From assembly GCA_013122435.1 (NCBI GenBank), contig WYDT01000005.1, forward strand, positions 248,001 to 312,000: DNA of 64,000 nucleotides, given 5' to 3'. Below are positions 1 to 7,222 of this stretch, piece after piece. Made by a program: the position numbers and the translations under genes. Under the pieces are notes generated by a model that saw only the letters and a program-made list of their open reading frames with translations, had not been told where the DNA came from and made no database searches. Source of the DNA: Chloroflexi bacterium AL-N1 (GTDB lineage: Bacteria > Chloroflexota > Chloroflexia > Chloroflexales > Roseiflexaceae). Every line of letters begins with the position of its first letter. Position 1 is the stretch's first letter.

Positions 1-346
1 GACAGGCTCCTTGCGAAAAACCGAGCAGTATGGTTCGTTCAGGTGGAATCCCCGCAGCAGCAACCTGCTCCATGATGGTTGCAATAACTGCCAGACCAGA
101 CGACAACCCCGGCTCATTGCGCTCGATTGGGGCCAGAAAACTATAGGGATACCAGCTATTCCCCGCAGCTTGAGGGGCAAGGTATGCGATATCTGGCTGC
201 TTCAATTCAAACGCGAGCGTCAAAATATTTTCGGCGGTGGCCCCACGCCCATGCACCATCACCATCGCAACTGGAGCGCTCTCAATCGATGCTCCAGTTG
301 CCACAACGGTTTGATTTTGATGTGGCCCTTTTCCAGCATGCATCAT
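1..346 (-). CDS. phospholipase/carboxylesterase (MhqD-like), 3' part beyond window
   Basis: The minus strand from the ATG at 344-346 is open to the window edge (115 codons, no stop). It starts with a near-double ATG behind a good AGGGAG ribosome site. The translation shows MVMVHGRGATAENIL, an oxyanion-loop type HGRGA motif of alpha/beta hydrolases, then YLAPQAAGNSWYPYSF, and near the edge LLGFSQGAC, the GxSxG nucleophile elbow with Ser in GFSQG. This is the typical phospholipase/carboxylesterase family (PF02230) pattern; the Asp and His of the triad lie outside the window. It begins 12 bases after the stop of the ring-cleaving dioxygenase gene on the same strand, so the two are almost certainly cotranscribed. 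In Bacillus subtilis the equivalent pair is mhqO-mhqD, which handles hydroquinone and catechol stress. The function is inferred from that pairing. Confidence 0.88.
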   Translation of the reverse strand, partial: MMHAGKGPHQNQTVVATGASIESAPVAMVMVHGRGATAENILTLAFELKQPDIAYLAPQAAGNSWYPYSFLAPIERNEPGLSSGLAVIATIMEQVAAAGIPPERTILLGFSQGAC

Positions 347-358
347 TCTTTTATCTCC

Positions 359-1426
359 CTATGCAAGTGTCAATGGACGAAGTGAACTTTCAATACGCGT
401 ACGATGTTGTTCTAGCCACGGTGGCAACTGCAGGCGCTGTCCTAATGTCTCGGGTGTTTCGTCGAACGTAAAGCCCGGCCCGGCGGTGGCTAGTTCTACA
501 ATATGGCCATCGGGATCGTTGGTATAAATACTCTTGAAATAAATACGATCCATGACTGGCGATACACGATAGCCTGCTGCGAGCAGCTTTTCACGGTAGG
601 TGAGTTGCGTCTCCTCATCAGGAACACTCAATGCGTAGTGGTGAGTTTGCCCTGCGCCCATTCGAGCACGTCGTTCCCGCTTTGGATCACGCTCAAAGTA
701 AGTGATAATCGTGCCAGGTCGTCCATTGTCAACCCCCCAATACCAGTGAGCTGAGTCGGGATCATCAAAGTTGGAGGTCATTTTGACGCGTTGTATGTCG
801 AGCACATCGCTAAAGAACGCATCGGTTTGATTAATAGCGCTTCCTATAGCGGTGATATGATGCATTCCCTGTGACAGGGCCATGTCCGCTGTAATTTCTG
901 GTACTGGTTCGGACCACGTGGTCGATTGGATGCGCTCAACATCACGATTCGCAGCTAGCATCTCCGATGGTGGCGCAAGCAAGGTTGTACCGAGTGCATC
1001 AGCAGGTTCATCGACAGTCCAGCCAGGGCCACGAGTCGCAATCTCGATAATGACGCCATCAGGGTCGCGGAAGTAAATGGAACGAAAATAGTGACGATCC
1101 AACGGGCCATCAACCGCAACACCGTGATCAGTCAGGCGACGTTTCCATTTGAGCAAGCCAGCGTAATCGGCGACATGCAGCGCAAAGTGGTGTGTGCCAC
1201 CAATGCCTGGATAGCCCTTTGGTGCAGTTGGCCATTCGAAGAAGGTAATGGCCGAACCAGGGCGTCCCAATGCATCACCAAAATACAGATGGTAGCTACC
1301 GGGATCATCAAAATTCACGGTTTGTTTGACCAGTCGCTGACCTAGAAGCTTGGTATAAAAGTCAAGGGTGCGTTGTGCGTTGGCGCTAACGAGCGTAATA
1401 TGGTGCAATCCTTGAATAGTCATCAT
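359..1426 (-). CDS. ring-cleaving dioxygenase, two VOC domains (MhqO-like)
   Basis: A 355-residue protein of two vicinal-oxygen-chelate halves. The N half opens with IQGLHHITLVSA and has THHFALHVAD and IEIATRGPG. The C half repeats this as GMHHITAIGSA, THHYALSVPDE and VELATAGPG. The His and Glu positions match the metal ligands of VOC-type extradiol dioxygenases, so a metal site is likely. Length and order fit the MhqO/glyoxalase-family ring-cleaving dioxygenases that open hydroquinone or catechol-type rings in the cytoplasm. The start at 1426 has AAGGAGACCG before it; a second ATG follows directly. The esterase gene begins 12 bases downstream and the quinone reductase gene lies upstream on the same strand, with a strong inverted repeat between. 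Function by family is well supported; the exact substrate is not visible. Confidence 0.92.
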   Translation of the reverse strand: MMTIQGLHHITLVSANAQRTLDFYTKLLGQRLVKQTVNFDDPGSYHLYFGDALGRPGSAITFFEWPTAPKGYPGIGGTHHFALHVADYAGLLKWKRRLTDHGVAVDGPLDRHYFRSIYFRDPDGVIIEIATRGPGWTVDEPADALGTTLLAPPSEMLAANRDVERIQSTTWSEPVPEITADMALSQGMHHITAIGSAINQTDAFFSDVLDIQRVKMTSNFDDPDSAHWYWGVDNGRPGTIITYFERDPKRERRARMGAGQTHHYALSVPDEETQLTYREKLLAAGYRVSPVMDRIYFKSIYTNDPDGHIVELATAGPGFTFDETPETLGQRLQLPPWLEQHRTRIESSLRPLTLA

Positions 1427-1478
1427 CGGTCTCCTTTTTATTTAGCTACGGTTTTCAGCCATTACTCGATCCATAGTC

Positions 1479-1515
1479 AACGCCGTGGATCTGATTCAGA
1501 TTTGTCCACGGCGTT
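1479..1515. terminator. nested inverted repeat between quinone reductase and dioxygenase genes
   Basis: AACGCCGTGGA (1479-1489) pairs perfectly with TCCACGGCGTT (1505-1515), and the loop starts with its own small palindrome TCTGA-T-TCAGA. The hairpin sits 63 bases past the wrbA stop and 53 bases before the dioxygenase start on the minus strand. There is no clear T-tract on that strand, so it could be a weak terminator, an mRNA stabiliser or a regulator binding site. Confidence 0.55.
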
Positions 1516-1578
1516 CATACAATCGTTTATCTTTTATTTTTTATCAACATAAATAGCAACTACATCTGAGTCGCTGAT

Positions 1579-2187
1579 TTATGATCGACCTGCCAGCAAC
1601 TGGGCAGCGATTTCCGCCACCCGGCGACCCTGGAACTGGGCAGAAGCTTTTGCGGCATCGTCTGGCGTCAATTCACCGTTATTGCTTACAAACGACGTGC
1701 CGTATGGTGTACCAGTCTGGAACTGTACTGGATCGTTGTATCCCGGTGGAACGATAATGGCACCCCAGTGGTAGAACGTATTGTTCAGTGCAATCAGTGT
1801 GCTCTCGTGTCCACCGTGCGTTGTCGCAGCGCTGGTGAATGATGAGGCAACTTTGTTGGCCAGTTTCCCCTGGAACCATAATCCACCGGCAGAGTCGATG
1901 TATTGTTTGAGCTGGGCTGCAGGCAGACCAAAACGTGTTGGTGTCCCAAAGATGACGGCATCAGCCCACTCAAGATCGTCAAGTTGTGCTTCCGGGACAC
2001 TCTGCGTGGCTTGCAGATGAGCGGCCCACTTTGGATTTGATGCAACCCCCTGCTCAGGAACGGTTTCACGAACCTTGAGCAGACGCACCTCCGCACCACC
2101 AGCTTTCGCACCGGCTTCTACCGCCTTTGCAAGTTCATATACGGTTCCAGTTGAGCTATAGTAAATTACTGCGAGTTTGACTGCCAT
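1579..2187 (-). CDS. wrbA: NAD(P)H:quinone oxidoreductase, type IV (WrbA flavodoxin-like)
   Basis: A 202-residue flavodoxin-fold protein. The N terminus KLAVIYYSSTGTVYELAKAV is the FMN phosphate-binding loop (SSTGT). FGTPTRFGLPAAQLKQYID, GKLANKVASSFTSAATTHGGHE, and PYGTSFVSNNG are hallmarks of the WrbA/type IV quinone reductases. It reduces quinones by two electrons with NAD(P)H and FMN, avoiding semiquinone radicals, in the cytoplasm as a tetramer. The length is normal for the family. A GAGGAG site precedes the ATG. It is flanked by the MhqO/MhqD-like pair and a TetR regulator, which together suggest a quinone/electrophile response locus. A run of 12-base tandem repeats lies in its upstream region. 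Confidence 0.93.
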   Translation of the reverse strand: MAVKLAVIYYSSTGTVYELAKAVEAGAKAGGAEVRLLKVRETVPEQGVASNPKWAAHLQATQSVPEAQLDDLEWADAVIFGTPTRFGLPAAQLKQYIDSAGGLWFQGKLANKVASSFTSAATTHGGHESTLIALNNTFYHWGAIIVPPGYNDPVQFQTGTPYGTSFVSNNGELTPDDAAKASAQFQGRRVAEIAAQLLAGRS

Positions 2188-2252
2188 TCTAGTGCTCCTC
2201 GATATCTGTTTTTTTGTTCAAGAATGATTACCTGGTATCATTATACTGGCTG

Positions 2253-2288
2253 AGCGTAAACACCAGCGTAAACACCAGCGTAAACACC
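2253..2288. repeat. three tandem copies of a 12-base unit upstream of wrbA
   Basis: AGCGTAAACACC occurs three times without interruption, followed by a partial AGCG. It lies 66-101 bases before the wrbA start, between wrbA and the TetR gene, where a promoter or operator for wrbA would sit. The unit could be a repeated regulator site or simple slippage expansion. Confidence 0.8.
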
Positions 2289-2332
2289 AGCGGTGAGACA
2301 GGGACATGTGGTGGAAGAAGGTCATGGCTGCT

Positions 2333-2968
2333 TTACTGATGCAGGATTCCGTGGAGCAATATACTAACAACATGTTGTTTCAAGCGCTCGATAAAGGCTG
2401 GGTCGTCAGGATCAAGACCTAATGGATTGAGGAGGGTGTTCCGATGGGTTAGTGGCATCCAACAGAGCGCTACCACACTCAGCATTAACAGATCCGGATC
2501 AACATGGTGGATATCGGCGCGCTCTAGTTCCTGCCGGAGTAACACACGTCCGGCTTGGATAACCTCTAAGGAGGTTGTTGATTGTTGTAGTGCGAAGTTA
2601 CTCAGCGCCTCGCGTGTCAGTAGCTGGATAAATGTTGGTCGTGCAACCAGGAAGTCGATGTGGCTCCGAATAACTTCGGTGATGACATCGACAGGCGCTG
2701 CGCCAGATGATACCAGCCGTGCATGCACCTGTTCGGCGGCAGCATGTTCTGCTTGTAGTATACGATCCAATATTGCTTGATACAGTTGTTCTTTTGACCC
2801 GAAGAAATATCCTGGTGTGCCGCGTGAGACACCCGCCAACATGCCAATTTCCTGCAAGCTCGTAGATTCATAACCCTTTTGTGCAAAGAGTTGCTCCGCC
2901 GCCTGCAGAATCGCCTCACGCGACCGTTCGGGATCACGTAAGCGGCTATCGCTCCGTTTTTCGCTCAT
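2333..2968 (-). CDS. TetR/AcrR family transcriptional regulator
   Basis: About 211 residues from the ATG at 2968, chosen because GAGG lies just upstream; the reading frame also extends to a TTG at 3001. The N-terminal DNA-binding domain is typical: SREAILQAAEQLFAQKGYES, then TSLQEIGMLAGVSRGTPGYF with the YFFGSKEQLYQAIL that ends the HTH. The C-terminal ligand domain is helical and not diagnostic. It lies 145 bases upstream of wrbA on the same strand and 100 bases after the SDR gene, so it may be expressed with the SDR and regulate this redox cluster. The ligand is unknown. Confidence 0.9.
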   Translation of the reverse strand: MSEKRSDSRLRDPERSREAILQAAEQLFAQKGYESTSLQEIGMLAGVSRGTPGYFFGSKEQLYQAILDRILQAEHAAAEQVHARLVSSGAAPVDVITEVIRSHIDFLVARPTFIQLLTREALSNFALQQSTTSLEVIQAGRVLLRQELERADIHHVDPDLLMLSVVALCWMPLTHRNTLLNPLGLDPDDPAFIERLKQHVVSILLHGILHQ

Positions 2969-3068
2969 GGTTGCCTCAAATGACAGTAGCTGTTCAGTCA
3001 AAGAGTGTACCCTGAAATGAAAAGAAACTCAAGCAAAGCTCAACCGCTTGGTGAGGGCAAAACAATCA

Positions 3069-3869
3069 TTACACAATGCCAACTGCGCCGCCGTCGACGC
3101 GCATGTTCGTTCCACTGATAAAATCTGCACAGGGACTGGCCAGAAACGCGACCATGCAGGCGATATCCTGTGCTTGCCCCAGTCGTCCGACAGGTGTTGG
3201 TGCGACATGTTCGACAATAAATGCCTCAATCTGTGCCCAATCGTCAGGTATCCCCTGTCTTACAGCAAGCTCACGAAACATGGTCTCTGTACCGGGGGTG
3301 CGGATGGGGCCAGGGCTAATAGCGTTGGAGGTCACCCCCAAACCGCTTAACTCCTTCGATAAGTTGATGGCCATATTCAACAATGCGGCCTTCGAAGCGG
3401 CATAGGAGGCCACAAATGGTATTGGTGTAGTGGCAACGCCATTGGCAATAGTAATGACTCGCCCCCAGTGTTGTTCTTTCATCTGTGGTGCAAGATCGTG
3501 GATCAAGCGGATCGCTGATCCAACATTGCTATTGTAGAGACCAAGCCACTCCGTATCGGGCGTATCAAACCATGGCTTGTGTGGATAGAGACCAACGTTG
3601 TTCACCAGAATGTCAACCCCACTAAATGACGCTAACGCTTTTTGGGAAACCATTTTGGCAATGTGTGCATCTGACAGATCGTCTATAACAACTGTTGCTG
3701 TTCCGCCTGTTTGAGATATCTCTTCCGCTATTCGTACAGCCTCAGCCTCTCGCCGACCATGAACGATAACAGCAGCGCCCTCAGCCGCCAGTAGCCGTGC
3801 GGTTGCCTCACCAATTCCGCTGGTGCTACCGCTAATGAAGGCACGTTTTTCTGTTAGTTGTAAATCCAT
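3069..3869 (-). CDS. short-chain dehydrogenase/reductase (SDR), catalytic Ser replaced by Asn
   Basis: A 266-residue classical SDR. Start chosen at 3869 because GGAGA lies 8-10 bases upstream; the frame runs further to 3926. Cofactor motif SGSTSGIGEA at residues 13-22, NNVG at 90-93, YAASK with Tyr156 and Lys160, and a C-terminal ISGTNMRVDGGAV. The residue 13 before the catalytic Tyr, normally Ser, is Asn143 (ITIANGVAT), so the usual catalytic tetrad looks incomplete. HGRR after the second strand suggests NADP(H) preference, as inference. It would act on a small carbonyl or alcohol in the cytoplasm; the substrate is not visible. It is 100 bases upstream of the TetR start on the same strand. 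Confidence 0.88.
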   Translation of the reverse strand: MDLQLTEKRAFISGSTSGIGEATARLLAAEGAAVIVHGRREAEAVRIAEEISQTGGTATVVIDDLSDAHIAKMVSQKALASFSGVDILVNNVGLYPHKPWFDTPDTEWLGLYNSNVGSAIRLIHDLAPQMKEQHWGRVITIANGVATTPIPFVASYAASKAALLNMAINLSKELSGLGVTSNAISPGPIRTPGTETMFRELAVRQGIPDDWAQIEAFIVEHVAPTPVGRLGQAQDIACMVAFLASPCADFISGTNMRVDGGAVGIV

Positions 3870-3971
3870 AAGTTGTTTCTCCAAGATGATAAGTATACTA
3901 ATACTTGCTAGCTGTTCAACAAGCAAATAACATAGAAGTATCTAATACGTTTTGATTATATTCCACACATC

Positions 3972-4388
3972 CTATGTGTGTTCGGCCTGACGTATGCCGA
4001 GGAGGAGGACCAAAGCAAAACCAGCAACACAGATCGCCAACAGGCCAAGAATCCACATTCCTGCTGATGTCAATGGGAGCCACCCGCTCAGGAAAATAAT
4101 GATGGTCCCGACGACCCAGACGCAATTGCCATAGAGCGGAACACGGGCCAGAGCCAGGCGAATGGTTTGTTGATGTGCTATGAAAGATAGCCATGCAGCC
4201 CATACCACAACAACAGCACCAATACTGGCAAAGATAAGTGGTGAACCAAAACCTAATAGTGCAGGAAGGGCATTTGCGGCGACCATACAGCCCAGTGCCA
4301 AAACGGCACAGAAGAACGAGTCACTATAGAGTGCGTAGCGCAGTGCACCTGACGGACCTGTTGCAAGTGAATGTTGTGTTCTTTGCAT
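3972..4388 (-). CDS. small four-helix membrane protein, function unknown
   Basis: 138 residues from the ATG at 4388, which has AAGGAG about 10 bases upstream; an upstream extension to 4445 is less likely. After a short polar N terminus there are four hydrophobic segments: FFCAVLALGCMVAANALPAL, LIFASIGAVVVVWAAWLSFI, WVVGTIIIFLSGWLPL, and MWILGLLAICVAGFALVLLL. No catalytic motif was recognised. The gene lies 102 bases before the SDR start on the same strand and may be the first gene of that unit. I do not assign a function. Confidence 0.7.
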   Translation of the reverse strand: MQRTQHSLATGPSGALRYALYSDSFFCAVLALGCMVAANALPALLGFGSPLIFASIGAVVVVWAAWLSFIAHQQTIRLALARVPLYGNCVWVVGTIIIFLSGWLPLTSAGMWILGLLAICVAGFALVLLLGIRQAEHT

Positions 4389-4576
4389 CGTCGATTGCTC
4401 CTTTGATTCGTAATCCATATAACTTACTTGTTGTATAGCAAGCATAATGGTATTTTATAATTCGGTCAAGCGGTGTTGGTTGAATCAAGCAATGAGCATC
4501 AATATGCTTCCAAAAGTTGTGTGCGCGATATACGAACTAGCCGTCATTGGAGTTAGGAAGGGTGGGAATCAACAAA

Positions 4577-4597
4577 CGCTGGCCTTCTCAACCAGCG
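4577..4597 (-). terminator. hairpin terminator of the first alginate-lyase-like gene
   Basis: CGCTGG (4577-4582) and CCAGCG (4592-4597) form a stem with a nine-base loop. Read on the minus strand it is followed by GTTTGTTGATT, a T-rich run. It lies about 50 bases past the stop at 4649. Confidence 0.65.
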
Positions 4598-4648
4598 CTT
4601 GTCAGATGCGAGCTATTTTTTATTTTATCTCAAACCTGAAAGTGCTAT

Positions 4649-6247
4649 TTATTGAGCAACCATTGGGAGATAGGTGCGTTGGATACCTTCTGAGAGAATG
4701 ATAAAGCTTTCCATACGCTCAGACGTGTTACCTTCCCCATCGTATGCAATGGCTTTCAGTGTATACTTGCCATCGGCCAGGTCAAGGTTGTTCAGGGCAA
4801 ACAGTGTTTCACCATCATCACCAATAAGTGCGTATGGGGCGCTACTTTCGGTGTTTGTGTACACATATCCATCTGGTCCGAGCAACTCAAACTCAACCCG
4901 GTCTACATTGTCACCGTTGACAATGGCCTCGATGTAGAGTTGTCGGTCAACCAATTCACCATCGGTAATACCGGCCAAATCTATCAGACCAAACACGGTG
5001 GGATCGGGCTCAGGAGTTGGTTCAGGACTTGGGTCGGGCTCAGGAGTTGGATCTGGATCTGTCGGTGGATTGATAACGATACCACCACCTTGCGCTGCGT
5101 GCGTAAGTGAAACTAAGCCCATGGTGCGTCGCTCGTAGAGTGGTCGTCCCCACTCTTCGATGGTAGCGAGATAAGCTTGATCACCAAAGTAGCTGTAGGC
5201 CATCTCATAGTGTGCCACGTCCTTCTCTTCAATTGGCGCAATTTGTTGTCGCCCCCAGGAAGACTGGTCAATGGCATACGGTGAGTGGAAATCCAGTGCC
5301 TGCTTTAGGCTATTCCCATCACTTGTATAATCATACAAGTTTCTACCATTGTGGCGCGCAATCTCAGCTATCTGGGTCATTGCGTTCAGGGAATAGAGTG
5401 AGTACATCAACGACTTGGTGCGACCCAATTCTTTGATCATTTGTCCATCTTCACCGATGTGCTCTGGCAGCACTTTCTCATAGCGATCAAACGCGTAGTT
5501 GAGTATTTCAGCATCATCAAGGAACGCGCCACCAGCCGATATGGTCACGAGTCGCCACCATTCAAAGTTGTTTGATCCAGTCCAGGAACGAGCACTCGAC
5601 ATAAAATCACGAACCCATTGTTCAAAAGCTTGCTGTTCACCATCTGACCAGGAGGACGATGTGCTAATCAAATCAGCACCATAGAACAGTCCTGGCATCG
5701 TGATCGACAACTCAATATTAGATTGACCATCGGTATACCTTGGTTCCATACGAGTGTTAGAGTCGATGGCCCAGACACGAATGAGATAGGCAGCACGTTC
5801 AGCGTAGCGTTCATCATCGGTGAGTGCATAGGCTAACCCCAGATCACGTACTTTCGCACTAACGTCAATAGCGTATTGATAGTCCTGACGATCCGCTTGT
5901 GGATTAATCTTGCCATCCCGACAATCCGGGTCTTTTCCGTCAACCCGTTTCCAGCCACAATATGGTTGTTCAGTACGATAGTTATGACCGCCATTTGGTC
6001 CACCATTTGTCGTCACACTGTATGGACCGTTGTTCAAGGCATCGTCCGCATCCTTCTTCAGACGATCAAATCCGCTTTTCCATGGCTGATTGCCAGCTTG
6101 AACCTGTGCTTTAATCGCAGCAATTTCGCTAGTGTTCAGGAAGACGTTTGGTTCGTCTGCCGCGCGAGTGTTGGGGGCTACCCATATAATACTACTGGTG
6201 ATAATAATACTAATAACAATTGCAATAAATATATGTAATGCTCGCAT
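4649..6247 (-). CDS. secreted alginate-lyase-like protein (PL5/PF05426 type) with Ig-like domain
   Basis: A 532-residue exported protein. Residues 1-30 are a Sec signal peptide ending TRAA. Residues 33-385 resemble the alginate_lyase alpha/alpha-toroid domain: DERYAERAAYLIRVWAID, the NN-containing motif at 226-227 and ELGRTKSLMYSLY at 273-285. These line up with the Asn, Arg and Tyr active-site elements of PL5 lyases, but the usual His of NNH is Phe228. A linker of EPDP repeats (about 398-417) leads to an Ig-like domain (420-517), and the protein ends RTYLPMVAQ, a Chloroflexota-style tail. A good ribosome site GAGAGG precedes the ATG. A paralogue lies upstream on the same strand (7223-9736). 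It probably cleaves, or at least binds, an acidic polysaccharide outside the cell; activity on alginate is not shown. Confidence 0.85.
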   Translation of the reverse strand: MRALHIFIAIVISIIITSSIIWVAPNTRAADEPNVFLNTSEIAAIKAQVQAGNQPWKSGFDRLKKDADDALNNGPYSVTTNGGPNGGHNYRTEQPYCGWKRVDGKDPDCRDGKINPQADRQDYQYAIDVSAKVRDLGLAYALTDDERYAERAAYLIRVWAIDSNTRMEPRYTDGQSNIELSITMPGLFYGADLISTSSSWSDGEQQAFEQWVRDFMSSARSWTGSNNFEWWRLVTISAGGAFLDDAEILNYAFDRYEKVLPEHIGEDGQMIKELGRTKSLMYSLYSLNAMTQIAEIARHNGRNLYDYTSDGNSLKQALDFHSPYAIDQSSWGRQQIAPIEEKDVAHYEMAYSYFGDQAYLATIEEWGRPLYERRTMGLVSLTHAAQGGGIVINPPTDPDPTPEPDPSPEPTPEPDPTVFGLIDLAGITDGELVDRQLYIEAIVNGDNVDRVEFELLGPDGYVYTNTESSAPYALIGDDGETLFALNNLDLADGKYTLKAIAYDGEGNTSERMESFIILSEGIQRTYLPMVAQ

Positions 6248-7174
6248 TTAAAGCCTCTCAAATACTCAGTGTAGCCATAACCTGTTAATTATTAACCCTA
6301 CCGTATCCTTCGTACCTCGTTTGTTCTTCTCACCTGCCGCCCACGCCACACCGAACTACAGACCTTTTTTCTTCATATCTACTTTGCACCATCGTGAGTG
6401 TCGTTTCCGAGACATAGATTAGCATAGTCAAGGTGTAGGAGGAAGATTGTATTGCTCAAGGAATGGTCAAATCAACGAAAATGCGAATATCTGTAGAAAG
6501 ATAAAACTGTAGATCGCGTAGGCATAATCTTTAAGACCTTTGCACGAGATGTCACAAACTTGTTACAAGTAGAATTGTATATCGGAAAAGGGAATGAAAC
6601 GTGCCATTTTATTGCCGCACTGTGCCATCTTAGTGCCGCTTTGATATCAGTTATTCATCTTTGGTAAACATAAATATAGTTTGGTAGGGATGGGAAAGTG
6701 AACAATATGTAAGATATCAAAGCCGTTTTTGAGAGTAGTGATCTCTATAGCACATCTATCATCAGACTGGATTGCTCACAAAGTCTCAGGACACATTAGG
6801 GAGATACTACTCATTAACTCCTTACTCATAGGTGCTTTCGTGATGTTCGACTTGATTTGGAAGCATCTCCAGATGGGGATTGTATTGAATCGCTTAATGA
6901 GGCCATTGTCTTCGGAGGGCTTATCAGCCTCCCTGATGTAGCCAATCGCATATGTGGTGCAATGATGTTTATCGAATAGGTGTCACTATAGCTCAGTGGC
7001 ATCACATATTTTTCTGACCATGCAACCACTTGATTGTTTGGATATGCCACCCTTGTTTGAGACGTGTTCGACATGTGCTGCAACTGTACTTGAGACAACT
7101 CAAAAGATTACATATACTGCTTTGCACATATAGAAACCTGGAGCCTGAGCAGATCAACATCTGGCAATGAAAAA
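6248..7174. other. intergenic region between the two alginate-lyase-like genes
   Basis: About 930 bases with no convincing gene. It must contain the promoter of the downstream minus-strand lyase gene. A short open stretch on the plus strand (about 6816-6979) reads RDVRLDLEASPDGDCIES and looks protein-like, but it has no start signal and no recognisable family, so it could be a gene remnant or chance. Confidence 0.5.
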
Positions 7175-7200
7175 CGAGGATACGCAACTGAGTATCCTCG
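7175..7200 (-). terminator. Rho-independent terminator of the second alginate-lyase-like gene
   Basis: CGAGGATAC (7175-7183) pairs perfectly with GTATCCTCG (7192-7200) around an eight-base loop. On the minus strand the hairpin is followed by TTTTT (7174-7170). It begins 22 bases after the stop at 7223. Confidence 0.85.
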
Positions 7201-7222
7201 CCAATAACAGTGGTAGGTATGT

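Noticed and set aside
6816..6979. Protein-like open stretch (DVRLDLEASPDGDCIES) in the gap between the two lyase-like genes
   Set aside because: No ribosome site or start, only about 55 codons, and no family recognised; mentioned under the gap but not called a gene.
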